DNA of 64,000 nt from an uncultured Christensenellaceae bacterium (lineage in GTDB: Bacteria; Bacillota; Clostridia; Christensenellales; Borkfalkiaceae): positions 52,302-116,301 of the forward strand of contig CAJUNJ010000006.1 in NCBI GenBank assembly GCA_910587825.1, written 5' to 3'. Positions 56,060 to 64,000 of the stretch are shown here, one piece after another (the stretch's first letter is position 1; every line of letters starts with the position of its first letter). Made by a program: the position numbers and the translations under genes. The notes beneath the pieces were generated by a model that had not been told where the DNA came from, made no database searches, and worked only from the letters and a program-made list of their open reading frames with translations.

Positions 56060-56635
56060 ATGGACGGTCGGGCAATCGTTGAAAGAATAATAAGCGACGC
56101 GGAGGAATCCGCACGCGCTATTATAGCGGAAGCGGAACAAAAAGCCGCGCAGGTAATATCCGAAGCCAATACGATGGCACAGCGCAACAGACAGGGTACC
56201 GAGGCCGAAGTTGCCGAAAAGGTAAAGGGCATTTACGACGGGAAGTCGGCTTCCGCACGTCTTGACGGCGCAAAGATATTGCTTGGCGAAAAGCGCGGTG
56301 TAATAGACGAAATTTACAGCCGCGCATTAAAACAGCTTATAGCGCTTAACAGGACTGACAGTCTTTATCTTGCGGAAAAGCTTTTGCGTAAACACGCGGA
56401 AGACGGCGACGAAATAGCGTTTGCGGACAATTACTCTTGTGCGCAGGACGTTATGAAGCTTGACGTGGTTAAGGAAAAAAACCTAAAAAAGAGCGGTAAA
56501 CCTGCCGACGTTGACGGCGGATTTGTTCTGATAGGCAAAAATTCGGATAAAAACCTTTCCTACGGCGCGCTTTTGGCGCAGGACAGGGAAGAGTATCAGG
56601 CTGAAATAGCTTCCAAAATTTTCATTACGGGTTAA
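56060..56635 (+). CDS. ntpE: V-type ATPase subunit E (peripheral stalk)
   Basis: A 191-aa subunit: a long N-terminal helix (IVERIISDAEESARAIIAEA) that pairs with NtpF, and a globular C-terminal part with VDGGFVLIGKN and a final YQAEIASKIF. It links the stator to the catalytic head. It lies two bases after ntpK and two before ntpC. Confidence 0.93.
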   Translation: MDGRAIVERIISDAEESARAIIAEAEQKAAQVISEANTMAQRNRQGTEAEVAEKVKGIYDGKSASARLDGAKILLGEKRGVIDEIYSRALKQLIALNRTDSLYLAEKLLRKHAEDGDEIAFADNYSCAQDVMKLDVVKEKNLKKSGKPADVDGGFVLIGKNSDKNLSYGALLAQDREEYQAEIASKIFITG

Positions 56636-56637
56636 AA

Positions 56638-57606
56638 ATGGCAAGGGACGTAACTTACACTAACGGCGTTATAGCCGCCGGGGAGAAATATCTTTTAAAG
56701 GACAAGATATTCAAAATGTGCGAAACGGGTGCGGAAGAAGCTTTGCGCATCCTTTCGGAAGTCGGCTTCGGCAAGGGTGCGGAAACCGACTCGGTTTACG
56801 GTTACGAAAATCTTGTATCCGCCGACGAAAAGGCGATTGATTCGTTTATCCGCGAATATGCGCCGTGCCGTGCGGAAGAGGTGTATCTGCTTGCCCCGCG
56901 CGACTTTCACAACGCAAAGGCGGTTGTAAAGGCGGTCTATCTCAATCTCGGTTTGGATAAAATGACCGCGCCCGACGGGCTTATTCCCGTCAACGAAATT
57001 CTAAGCGCCGTGCAAAGCGGCGAATACGGCGTGCTCGGCAAAATTCTCGGCGGCGCCGTGGAAGAATCCGCGCGTCTTTTATCCGAAGGTTCGGCTTCGG
57101 GCGCGCGCATAGGTATTATATTCGAAAAGGCGCTTTACGAATACCTTTTAGCCGAATGTTCCAAAAACGCAACGCTTAAAAAGCTGTTGACGGCGAAAGC
57201 CGATATGACCAACATAATTACGGCTTTGCGCGCAGGCAGTCCGGAAAACGCGCGTGAATACTTCGTTGCGGGCGGAAAGCTTACGGAAGAAAAGCTTTCA
57301 AAACTGTTTTGCGAAGATAAGGAAAGGGCGTTAAAAGCTTTCGTCGGGACCGATTATCACGGCTTCGTAAAGCTTTGCTTTGCCGATACGGCGGAAGGGC
57401 TTCCGCTTACATCGGCGGAAAGGTTTGCCGAAAGTTACGAAACGGAGTACTTCGGCAAAAACAGGTATGCGCTTAAATCAAGCCAGCCTTTCCTGTATTA
57501 CGTGTTCAGGCGCAGGGCGGAAAACGCAAACGTCAGGATAGTTTTCGTCTGCCTGCTTGCCGGTATGAAGGAAAGCCAAATAAAGAGCAGGTTAAGGGTT
57601 TTTTAA
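56638..57606 (+). CDS. ntpC: V-type ATPase subunit C (rotor-shaft d-like)
   Basis: A 322-aa helical protein of the V/A-ATPase C/d family that caps the K ring and receives the central shaft. Typical pieces are the N-terminal NGVIAAGEKYLLKDKIFKMC, FHNAKAVVKAVYLNL, and the C-terminal FLYYVFRRRAENANVRIVFV. Length fits the family. Its TAA overlaps the ATG of the next gene by one base. Confidence 0.92.
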   Translation: MARDVTYTNGVIAAGEKYLLKDKIFKMCETGAEEALRILSEVGFGKGAETDSVYGYENLVSADEKAIDSFIREYAPCRAEEVYLLAPRDFHNAKAVVKAVYLNLGLDKMTAPDGLIPVNEILSAVQSGEYGVLGKILGGAVEESARLLSEGSASGARIGIIFEKALYEYLLAECSKNATLKKLLTAKADMTNIITALRAGSPENAREYFVAGGKLTEEKLSKLFCEDKERALKAFVGTDYHGFVKLCFADTAEGLPLTSAERFAESYETEYFGKNRYALKSSQPFLYYVFRRRAENANVRIVFVCLLAGMKESQIKSRLRVF

Positions 57607-57926
57607 TGACTGACGGAAAGATAGCCATTATCGGCGACGGCGACAGTATAACGGTATTCAGGGCTGCGGGGGTAGCCGCATTCCCTGCGGAAAATTCCGC
57701 AAAGGCAAAGGAAGTACTGCGCCGTATAGCAAAAGATTACAGCATAATATTTCTTACGGAAGAGCTGGCAAAGGAGTTGACCGTATTTTTGAAACGGTTT
57801 GACGAACAGCCCTATCCCGTGGTGCTGAGCGTGCCGTCCAAAAACGGAAGTTCGGGTCACGGCGACGAGATGCTTAAAAGCGCGATGGAGCGCGCGCTCG
57901 GCGTGGATATATTGTTCAATAATTAA
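57606..57926 (+). CDS. ntpG: V-type ATPase subunit F (NtpG in Enterococcus naming)
   Basis: A 106-aa shaft subunit with a small alpha/beta fold: KIAIIGDGDSITVFRAAGV at the start and YSIIFLTEELAKEL in the middle. It binds NtpD in the central rotor. It starts within the stop codon of ntpC and is followed 49 bases later by ntpA, which has its own strong ribosome site. Confidence 0.92.
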   Translation: MTDGKIAIIGDGDSITVFRAAGVAAFPAENSAKAKEVLRRIAKDYSIIFLTEELAKELTVFLKRFDEQPYPVVLSVPSKNGSSGHGDEMLKSAMERALGVDILFNN

Positions 57927-57975
57927 AAACTCTCGCGCACGTATTTAAAATACGCGCGGTGAAGGAGATATTTCA

Positions 57976-59739
57976 ATGGGAAAAACAGTTAAAATTTCGG
58001 GACCGCTTATAATAGCCGAAGGTATGTCGGACTGCAAGATGTACGACGTCGTGCGCGTGTCCGACAAGGGACTTATCGGCGAAGTTATAGAGCTTAGGGG
58101 CGACAAGGCTTCGATTCAGGTATATGAAGAAACTTCGGGTTTGGGTCCCGGCGAAGAAGTGGTGTCCACGGGCGAACCGCTTTCGGTAGAGCTTGCCCCC
58201 GGACTTCTTTCGGGTATATTCGACGGCATACAGCGTCCGCTTACAACGCTGTTCTTTAAATACGGTTCGCGTATTTCAAGGGGCGTTACGGTAAACAACC
58301 TCGACCGTGAAAAGAAGTGGCACTTCTCTCCCCGCGCAAAAGCGGGCGACGAAGTGTGCGAAGGCGACGTCCTCGGCGTCGTGGCGGAAACCGAGATTGT
58401 CGAACACAGAATACTCGTCCCCAACGGTATGTCGGGTAAAATAATTTCAATTACCGAAGGCGACTTTACGATAGAAGACACGGTTGCCGTAATTAAGACG
58501 GCTTCGGGCAGTAAACCCGTAAGTATGCTAAGAAAATGGCCGGTAAGAAAGGGCAGACCGTATAAGCAAAAGCTTTCGCCCGACAAGCCTATGATTACCG
58601 GACAGAGGGTAATAGACACCCTTTTCCCCGTTGCCAGAGGCGGAGTAGCCGCCGTTCCCGGTCCTTTCGGAAGCGGTAAAACCGTCGTCCAGCACCAGCT
58701 TGCAAAGTGGGCGGACGCGGATATCATCGTCTACGTCGGCTGCGGCGAACGCGGTAACGAAATGACCGACGTTTTAAACGAATTTCCCGAACTTATCGAC
58801 CCGAAATCGGGCGAACCCATAATGAAGCGTACAGTGCTTATCGCAAATACTTCGGATATGCCGGTCGCCGCTCGCGAAGCTTCCATTTACACGGGAATTA
58901 CCATTGCCGAATATTTCCGCGATATGGGATATAACGTGGCGATAATGGCGGACTCTACTTCCCGCTGGGCGGAAGCTTTGAGGGAAATGAGCGGAAGACT
59001 TGAAGAGATGCCGGGCGACGAGGGTTATCCCGCATATCTTGCAAGCCGTCTTGCCGAATTTTACGAACGCGCGGGCATTGTAAGCATACTCGGCGCAGGA
59101 CAGCGTACGGGGTCGGTTACGGCGATAGGTGCGGTGTCGCCCCCGGGCGGAGATATGTCCGAACCCGTGTCGCAGGCAACTCTGCGCATAGTTAAAGTTT
59201 TCTGGGGGCTTAGTGCGTCGCTCGCTTACAAGCGCCATTTCCCGGCAATAGACTGGCTTATCAGTTATTCTCTGTACGCAGACAGGCTCGGCGGTTGGTA
59301 CAACGAAAACGCAGGTTCGGATTTTACCAGATACAGACAGTTCGTAATGACCGTATTGCAGGAAGAAGCCGCGCTTGACGAAATAGTAAGGCTTGTCGGT
59401 ATGGACGCCCTTTCGTCAAAGGACAGACTTACTATGGAGACGGCAAAAATTATAAGGGAAGATTATCTGCACCAGAACGCCTTTGACGATGTGGATACTT
59501 ACACTTCGCTTAAAAAGCAACTTCTTATGCTTAAACTTATTTACGAATTCCATACGCGCGCTTCGGAAGCTGTTGCGTCGTTCGCTTCGCTTAACGAAAT
59601 TCTTGCCTGCTCCTTCAAGGAGAAGATAGGACGCGCAAAGTTTATTCCCGAAAGCAATCTTTCGGAGTTTGACGAAATTTTAAAACTTATGAATACCGAA
59701 CTTAAAGCGTTATGCCAGGGAGGCGCCGACAATGTTTAA
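57976..59739 (+). CDS. ntpA: V-type ATPase catalytic subunit A
   Basis: The 587-aa catalytic subunit. Walker A GPFGSGKT is at residues 229-236, followed by [20 protein letters not shown] and [20 protein letters not shown], all hallmarks of V/A-ATPase A; the A-specific non-homologous insert lies at about 110-190. All catalytic motifs are intact. GAAGGAG precedes the ATG. Its last eight bases overlap ntpB. Confidence 0.98.
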   Translation: MGKTVKISGPLIIAEGMSDCKMYDVVRVSDKGLIGEVIELRGDKASIQVYEETSGLGPGEEVVSTGEPLSVELAPGLLSGIFDGIQRPLTTLFFKYGSRISRGVTVNNLDREKKWHFSPRAKAGDEVCEGDVLGVVAETEIVEHRILVPNGMSGKIISITEGDFTIEDTVAVIKTASGSKPVSMLRKWPVRKGRPYKQKLSPDKPMITGQRVIDTLFPVARGGVAAVPGPFGSGKTVVQHQLAKWADADIIVYVGCGERGNEMTDVLNEFPELIDPKSGEPIMKRTVLIANTSDMPVAAREASIYTGITIAEYFRDMGYNVAIMADSTSRWAEALREMSGRLEEMPGDEGYPAYLASRLAEFYERAGIVSILGAGQRTGSVTAIGAVSPPGGDMSEPVSQATLRIVKVFWGLSASLAYKRHFPAIDWLISYSLYADRLGGWYNENAGSDFTRYRQFVMTVLQEEAALDEIVRLVGMDALSSKDRLTMETAKIIREDYLHQNAFDDVDTYTSLKKQLLMLKLIYEFHTRASEAVASFASLNEILACSFKEKIGRAKFIPESNLSEFDEILKLMNTELKALCQGGADNV

Positions 59740-61099
59740 GGAATATAAGACCATACGCGAAGTCGTCGGACCTCTTATGCTTGTAGAAGGAGTAGAGGGG
59801 GTAACTTATAACGAGCTTGTCGACATAGTATGTTCAAACGGGGAGATAAGGCACGGAAAGGTGCTTGAAATCAACCGTGACAAAGCCGTTGTACAGCTTT
59901 TTGAAAACTCGCAGGGGTTGCAGATTGCAAGCGCAAAGGCGAGATTTACGGGTCACAGCCAACAGCTTGCTTGTTCGCCCGATATGCTCGGACGCGTGTT
60001 CGACGGAATGGGTAATCCCCGCGACGGAGGGGCGCCGGTTATTCCCGACAAAATTCTCGATATAAACGGCGAACCGATCAACCCCGCCGCACGCGACTAT
60101 CCCGACGAATTTATACAGACGGGAGTGTCTGCGATAGACGGGCTTAATACCTTGGTAAGGGGACAGAAACTGCCTGTGTTTTCTATGAGCGGTCTGCCCC
60201 ACGCAGAGCTTGCGGCGCAGATTGCCCGTCAGGCAAAGGTAAGGGGTACGGACAGTAAATTTGCGGTAGTATTCGCCGCGATAGGCATTACGTTCGAAGA
60301 ATCGCAGTACTTTGTAGAAGACTTCAAAAAGACGGGTGCGATAGAACGTACGGTATTGTTTACAAACCTTGCAAACGACCCCGCGGTAGAGCGTATTGCG
60401 ACCCCCCGTCTTGCGCTTACCTGTGCGGAATATCTTGCGTTTACCTGCGGTATGCACGTTCTGGTAATAATGACAGACATTACAAACTATGCCGAAGCAT
60501 TGCGCGAAGTGTCGGCGGCAAGGCGTGAAGTTCCCGGCAGGCGCGGATACCCCGGTTATCTGTACACAGACCTTGCGACTATGTACGAGCGCGCGGGCAG
60601 AATACGCGGCTGTAACGGATCTATCACGCAGATACCTATTTTGACTATGCCCGAAGACGATAAGACTCACCCGATACCCGACCTTACGGGTTACATTACC
60701 GAAGGGCAGATTATCCTTTCGCGCGATTTATATAAGAAGGGTATTAACCCGCCCATAGATGTTCTGCCTTCTCTTTCGAGACTTAAAGACAAGGGCATAG
60801 GCAAGGGCAAAACGCGTGAAGACCACGCGGACACTATGAACCAGCTTTTTGCCGCATATGCAAGCGGAAAAGAGAGTAAGGAGCTTTCTGCAATATTAGG
60901 CGAAGCGGCGCTGTCGGATACCGACAAGCTGTTTGCGAAATTTGCCGAAGAGTTTGAAAAGGTATATATAAACCAGGGCTTCGAAGCCGACAGAAGCATA
61001 GAAGAAACTTTGGATACGGGCTGGCAGCTTCTCAAAATTCTGCCTAAATCGGAATTGAAGCGTATCCGTCAGGCGTATATAGACAAATATTTGAAATAG
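59732..61099 (+). CDS. ntpB: V-type ATPase regulatory subunit B
   Basis: The 455-aa non-catalytic subunit. The P-loop position is the degenerate [15 protein letters not shown], as in all B subunits, and [20 protein letters not shown] and [18 protein letters not shown] are typical. It alternates with NtpA in the hexameric head. AGGGAGG is just upstream. Confidence 0.98.
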   Translation: MFKEYKTIREVVGPLMLVEGVEGVTYNELVDIVCSNGEIRHGKVLEINRDKAVVQLFENSQGLQIASAKARFTGHSQQLACSPDMLGRVFDGMGNPRDGGAPVIPDKILDINGEPINPAARDYPDEFIQTGVSAIDGLNTLVRGQKLPVFSMSGLPHAELAAQIARQAKVRGTDSKFAVVFAAIGITFEESQYFVEDFKKTGAIERTVLFTNLANDPAVERIATPRLALTCAEYLAFTCGMHVLVIMTDITNYAEALREVSAARREVPGRRGYPGYLYTDLATMYERAGRIRGCNGSITQIPILTMPEDDKTHPIPDLTGYITEGQIILSRDLYKKGINPPIDVLPSLSRLKDKGIGKGKTREDHADTMNQLFAAYASGKESKELSAILGEAALSDTDKLFAKFAEEFEKVYINQGFEADRSIEETLDTGWQLLKILPKSELKRIRQAYIDKYLK

Positions 61100-61111
61100 T
61101 ATAAGGACAGT

Positions 61112-61735
61112 ATGGCAAGGTTAAACGTAAACCCCACGCGTATGGAGCTTAAAAAGCTTAAAGCGCGGCTTGCGACGGCTACGCGGGGGCATAAACTTTT
61201 AAAGGATAAATCGGACGAAATGGTGCGCAGGTTCTCGCTTATAATCAGGGAGAACAAACGCCTGCGCGACGAAGTGGAAAAGGAACTTTCCGAAACCCTT
61301 CGCCAGTTTTCAGTTGCACGTTCGGTAACCCCCGCATACCGCGCGGAAACGGCGTTTGTTATGCCGTCTGTCGCCGTAAGGGCGGAATGTCAGACCGAAA
61401 GCGTAATGGGCGTAGAAGTCCCCGACGTAAAGCTTGTAAATGAAAAGCGCTCGGACGGGCTGCCCTACGCATTTCCGGAAATTACGGGCGAAGCAGATTT
61501 TTCGGTCGCGCGCGCGTCTGCGCTTCTCCCTAAAATGGTAGAACTTGCCAAAACAGAAAAGACCGTGCGTATGCTTGCCGCCGAAATAGAACGCAATAAA
61601 CGCAGGGTCAACGCGCTGGAATACGTTATGATACCCCAGCTTGAAGAGACGATTAAGTATATCAAGAGCAAACTTGACGAAAACGAACGCGCCGCCGTCA
61701 TACGGCTTATGAAAGTTAAGGGTAAGGCGCAATAA
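61112..61735 (+). CDS. ntpD: V-type ATPase subunit D (central shaft)
   Basis: A 207-aa shaft protein: long antiparallel helices with the family start RLNVNPTRMELKKLKARLAT and the C-terminal EKTVRMLAAEIERNKRRVNA, then ALEYVMIPQLEETIKYI. It completes the ATPase set. ATAAGGAC precedes the ATG. A leucine-rich-repeat gene begins eight bases later. Confidence 0.96.
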   Translation: MARLNVNPTRMELKKLKARLATATRGHKLLKDKSDEMVRRFSLIIRENKRLRDEVEKELSETLRQFSVARSVTPAYRAETAFVMPSVAVRAECQTESVMGVEVPDVKLVNEKRSDGLPYAFPEITGEADFSVARASALLPKMVELAKTEKTVRMLAAEIERNKRRVNALEYVMIPQLEETIKYIKSKLDENERAAVIRLMKVKGKAQ

Positions 61736-61743
61736 GGGGAGTT

Positions 61744-62610
61744 ATGCAAGATTACGATAAAAGCAAATTTCATATAGAAGGAACTGTTTTAGTTAAATAT
61801 ACGGGCGACGAAGCGGACGCGGATATTCCAGACGGCGTTACAAAAATAGGATACGACGCTTTTTCTGGAAGCAAATCTCTTTTATCAGTTAAAATGCCCC
61901 AAAGCGTGAAGGAGATAGGGTTCAGCGCATTTAAGGGATGCGCGGGACTTACCGTGATAAATCTGTCGGGCGTTACTTCTATAAGCGACGAAGCGTTTAA
62001 ATGGTGCGCTTCGCTTGAACGGGTGCAGTTTTCGCTCGGTCTGACCAAAATAGGCAGATGGGCCTTTACGGGTTGCGCTTCGCTTAAAAGCGTTGAAATT
62101 CCCGCAGGGGTATCAGAGGTCGGGTTCAGCGCATTCTCGGGTTGTACCGCACTCGAAAGTGTTGTCTTGCCGCAGGGGATAAACCTTCTTGAAGACGACG
62201 TCTTTTCCGGTTGCGAAAATCTGGTAAACGCGGATATTCCCGACGGAATTGCTTCTATCGGCAAATGGACGTTCAAGGGGTGCAAAAAACTTGCCGCGGC
62301 AGTTATTCCAGACGGCGTGACTTCGGTGGGCGAGGGCGCGTTCAGGGACTGTAAATCGCTTACGTCGATAAATCTTCCCGACAGTGTAAAAAGCCTGGGG
62401 GCGTGGGCGTTTGCCGGCTGTGAACGGCTTGAACACGTCAATCTTCCGTTAAGCGTAGAAGCGGTGGGTACTTCGGCTTTTTCCGATTGCACAAAGGCAA
62501 AAGTGGTCTGTAAACGCAAGAAACCGCTGTTCGGTATGCCCAAAAAGTGGAGCAAAGATATGTTGGGAAGCGGAGATAAGGCCGAAATTATTTGGGATAG
62601 CGGGCGTTAA
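61744..62610 (+). CDS. BspA-type leucine-rich-repeat protein without signal peptide
   Basis: This 288-aa protein is built from about ten 23-residue repeats of the BspA/LRR_5 kind (pattern IGxxAFxGCxxLxxVxIPxxV). It has no signal peptide or membrane helix, while most BspA-like proteins are exported; here the protein should stay inside. AAGGGGAG precedes the ATG and only eight bases separate it from ntpD, so it is co-transcribed with the V-ATPase. It ends in a basic tail (KRKKPLFGMPKKWSKDM). Function unknown. The repeats resemble those in the giant protease at 19396. Confidence 0.87.
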   Translation: MQDYDKSKFHIEGTVLVKYTGDEADADIPDGVTKIGYDAFSGSKSLLSVKMPQSVKEIGFSAFKGCAGLTVINLSGVTSISDEAFKWCASLERVQFSLGLTKIGRWAFTGCASLKSVEIPAGVSEVGFSAFSGCTALESVVLPQGINLLEDDVFSGCENLVNADIPDGIASIGKWTFKGCKKLAAAVIPDGVTSVGEGAFRDCKSLTSINLPDSVKSLGAWAFAGCERLEHVNLPLSVEAVGTSAFSDCTKAKVVCKRKKPLFGMPKKWSKDMLGSGDKAEIIWDSGR

Positions 62611-62613
62611 GGC

Positions 62614-62642
62614 TTGACAATTACAAAAATTAAATTTAAAAT
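62614..62642 (+). promoter_or_regulatory. Promoter of the PnuC-type gene
   Basis: TTGACA (62614-62619), 17 bases, TAAAAT (62637-62642). It leaves a leader of about 100 bases. Confidence 0.8.
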
Positions 62643-62651
62643 ATTAAAAAG

Positions 62652-62733
62652 TTAGGCGTCACCGGGCGCTTAACGGATGCGAAAGCATTTTATCCGTGTC
62701 GTTAGGTCTTTGAAGATACGGATAAAATGCTTT
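62652..62733 (+). promoter_or_regulatory. Attenuator-like leader with alternative hairpins ahead of the PnuC-type gene
   Basis: Hairpin 1 is TTAGGCG (62652-62658) / CGCTTAA (62667-62673). Then ACGGAT (62673-62678) can pair with ATCCGT (62692-62697); alternatively AAAGCATTTTATCCGT (62682-62697) pairs with ACGGATAAAATGCTTT (62718-62733), which is followed by Ts and is a full terminator. The two pairings exclude each other, as in riboswitches. No TPP consensus is visible. The ligand is unknown; NAD-related sensing is a guess from the gene downstream. Confidence 0.65.
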
Positions 62734-62748
62734 TTTTCAGGAGCGGGT

Positions 62749-63453
62749 ATGCGTAGTTTTTTCAAAAGTATCAGCGTGTTCGAATGGATAATGTGGTGCG
62801 CAAGTACGGTTTGCGCAACCGTATGCTTTTTTGCGTTCGGGAATACGAATTACCACTATCTAATAGGTGCGGTAATAGGCTTTACTATGCTTATTTTTAT
62901 GGCTAAGGGCAATCCGTTCGGTCAGATTTTATCAATAGTGTTCAGTGTGTTTTACGGCATAATTTCCTATTCGTTTAAATATTACGGGGAAATGATAACC
63001 TATCTCGGTATGACTGCGCCTATGGCGGTGTTCGTGCTTATTACGTGGCTTAAAAACCCTTATAATGGCAATAGAACGGAAGTTAAGGTGGGAACATTAA
63101 CCAAACTTGAAAAAATACTTTTTGTCGTGATTTCGGCGGTTGTTACGGTTGCGTTCTTTTTCATACTCCGCGCTTTGGGTACCGCAAATCTTTTGGTCAG
63201 TACGTTGTCGGTACTTACATCGTTTATGGCGGTCTTTTTATCTTCGCGCAGAAGCCGTTTCTATGCCGTATTTTATGCGCTGAACGACATCGTGCTTATC
63301 ACCCTTTGGAGTATGGCAAGCAGTGAGGATATAATGTATTTGCCTATGGTGGTCTGTTTTTCGGCGTTTTTAATTATGGACATTTACGGCTTTGTCAACT
63401 GGGGGCGTATCCGTAAAAGACAGTCGGAAAATAGCCAAACCTTACAAAAATAA
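62749..63453 (+). CDS. pnuC: PnuC-type nicotinamide riboside/vitamin transporter
   Basis: The start is ATG 62749 behind CAGGAGCGG; an earlier ATG at 62677 lies within the leader hairpin. The 234-aa membrane protein has seven or so helices and PnuC-like parts: TWLKNPYNGNRTEVKV in the middle and, near the end, LNDIVLITLWSM and DIYGFVNWGRIRKR. PnuC proteins take up nicotinamide riboside, and relatives take up thiamine or riboflavin, so the substrate is not fixed by sequence. It stands alone behind a regulated leader. Confidence 0.8.
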   Translation: MRSFFKSISVFEWIMWCASTVCATVCFFAFGNTNYHYLIGAVIGFTMLIFMAKGNPFGQILSIVFSVFYGIISYSFKYYGEMITYLGMTAPMAVFVLITWLKNPYNGNRTEVKVGTLTKLEKILFVVISAVVTVAFFFILRALGTANLLVSTLSVLTSFMAVFLSSRRSRFYAVFYALNDIVLITLWSMASSEDIMYLPMVVCFSAFLIMDIYGFVNWGRIRKRQSENSQTLQK

Positions 63454-63467
63454 TTTACTTAAATCGT

Positions 63468-63496
63468 TTGACAAAAATAAATTAATTTACTATAAT
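63468..63496 (+). promoter_or_regulatory. Strong promoter of the tRNA-Arg locus
   Basis: TTGACA (63468-63473), 17 bases, TATAAT (63491-63496). It lies ahead of the truncated tRNA copy at 63539, not of the intact gene. Confidence 0.92.
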
Positions 63497-63538
63497 AAAT
63501 AAGCTGTTTGGAAATATCCAAAAACTTATTTAATATAC

Positions 63539-63706
63539 GCACCTTTAGCTCAACCGGATAGAGCGACGATCGTTGCATATCTGCAAACAGCACAAAAGCG
63601 CTGATTGCGCAATGCGAGAAAAGCAAACGCAAAAAGAAAGGCGTTTGCGGTGACCGAAGCCGACAGACGTCATTGTGTCGGCGAGAAGGATAACGGAACC
63701 AAAGGC
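63539..63706 (+). pseudogene. Interrupted tRNA-Arg copy
   Basis: Bases 63539-63565 repeat the acceptor 5' strand and D-arm of the tRNA-Arg at 63742 with one change. The match then breaks for about 127 bases and resumes as ACGGAACCAAAGGC (63693-63706), the anticodon loop and 3' stem. No T-arm or 3' end follows. The inserted stretch has no clear gene; a palindrome CCAAAGGCGCCTTTGG overlaps its end. Confidence 0.7.
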
Positions 63707-63741
63707 GCCTTTGGCGTTCGGTTTAAACAAACTTAATATAT

Positions 63742-63818
63742 GCACCTTTAGCTCAACTGGATAGAGCGTTGGTCTACGGAACCAAAGGCTAGGGATTCGA
63801 ATTCCTTAAGGTGCACCA
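63742..63818 (+). tRNA. tRNA-Arg(ACG)
   Basis: Acceptor stem GCACCTT/AAGGTGC, D-arm TAGCTCAACTGGATAGAGC, anticodon stem TTGGT/ACCAA with loop CTACGGA (anticodon ACG), T-arm with GATTCGAATTCC, discriminator A and encoded CCA. It reads CGN codons after A34 deamination. Confidence 0.96.
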
Positions 63819-63854
63819 AATGCAACCTAAGTCGAGTACGGCTTAGGTTGCATT
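63800..63854. repeat. 55-bp direct repeat, copy 1 (tRNA-Arg 3' end and terminator)
   Basis: This stretch (tRNA T-arm end, acceptor, CCA and the following hairpin) recurs without change at 63946-64000. The second copy runs to the edge of the window and may be longer. Confidence 0.95.
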
Positions 63855-63856
63855 TT
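63818..63856 (+). terminator. Terminator of tRNA-Arg
   Basis: AAATGCAACCTAAG (63818-63831) pairs exactly with CTTAGGTTGCATTT (63842-63855), then Ts. Confidence 0.9.
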
Positions 63857-63945
63857 ACCGTAAGGATGAGAAGCCCTACGGATTCGCGCGAGCGAAGCGA
63901 AGCTTTGCGCACTATATTGTAAAAATTTCTTGTACTATGGCGCAA

Positions 63946-64000
63946 AATTCCTTAAGGTGCACCAAATGCAACCTAAGTCGAGTACGGCTTAGGTTGCATT
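63946..64000. repeat. 55-bp direct repeat, copy 2
   Basis: Exact copy of 63800-63854, 146 bases downstream. It contains only the 3' end of the tRNA plus the terminator hairpin, so it is a tRNA 3' fragment like those left by integration or tandem duplication. The 91 bases between the copies hold no gene. Confidence 0.93.

Noticed and set aside
59834..60670. Long - strand open frame opposite ntpB, and others opposite the giant protease
   Set aside because: ntpB and the protease are unmistakable; long antisense frames recur under most genes here because of codon bias, and none has signals of its own.
63539..63706. tRNA-Arg with a 127-base intron
   Set aside because: The 5' part and the anticodon part are present but no T-arm or acceptor 3' strand follows the second piece, so splicing could not give a tRNA.

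Overview
The window looks like a chromosome segment of a Gram-positive, low-to-medium GC bacterium of the Bacillota (Clostridia-like; a gut lineage such as Christensenellales is my best guess, not proven). Grounds: lipoprotein signal peptides, very large surface proteins with BspA-type leucine-rich repeats, a DnaK of Gram-positive type, a complete Na+-type V/A-ATPase operon of the Enterococcus ntp layout, and strong AGGAGG-like ribosome sites with TTGACA/TATAAT promoters.

Layout. 1-7523: an A/T-rich, probably transferred defence cassette on the + strand: type I restriction-modification genes hsdM (cut by the window edge), hsdS and hsdR, with a TIR-like effector gene between hsdS and hsdR and a membrane-anchored DUF2971 gene behind. 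It ends in a zone of inverted repeats and a 42-bp 3' fragment of a tRNA-Gln gene, which reads as an attachment site; next to it lie the tail of a tyrosine integrase and a broken XRE regulator. 8349-15383: DUF3737 protein, MATE and ZIP transporters, unknown membrane proteins, a zinc-ribbon membrane gene pair divergent from a small XRE repressor with three spaced operators, a gene fragment and tRNA-Ser(GCT). 15769-36357: one long apparent operon coupling secreted proteolysis to peptide uptake: surface lipoprotein, giant subtilisin-like protease, second lipoprotein, oligopeptide-binding protein, OppB, OppC, OppD, an OppF fused to an eight-helix membrane domain, and a small membrane protein. 36437-43787: L-cysteine desulfidase, a membrane protein, a polyferredoxin-thioredoxin fusion, and two lipoproteins, one a very large TlpA-like protein; this looks like an envelope redox module. 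44102-47936: grpE-dnaK-dnaJ with a highly structured dnaK-dnaJ spacer. 48096-52734: SPFH/zinc-ribbon pair, XRE regulator, and a Sel1-repeat gene broken at an A8 tract. 52944-53133: six same-direction DnaA-box-like sites. 53305-62610: ntpFIKECGABD V-ATPase operon with a trailing leucine-rich-repeat gene. 62614-63453: PnuC-type transporter behind an attenuator-like leader. 63468-64000: a rearranged tRNA-Arg(ACG) locus.

How it fits together: the protease/Opp operon would digest extracellular protein and import the peptides; cysteine desulfidase and the electron-transfer/thioredoxin genes suggest amino-acid and thiol metabolism at the envelope; the V-ATPase carries all Na+ ligands in its rotor subunit. 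The most unusual items are the TIR-like gene inside the restriction operon, the OppF membrane fusion, the polyferredoxin-TlpA fusion, the DnaA-box cluster and the PnuC leader. No searches were run; family names rest on motifs read by eye.
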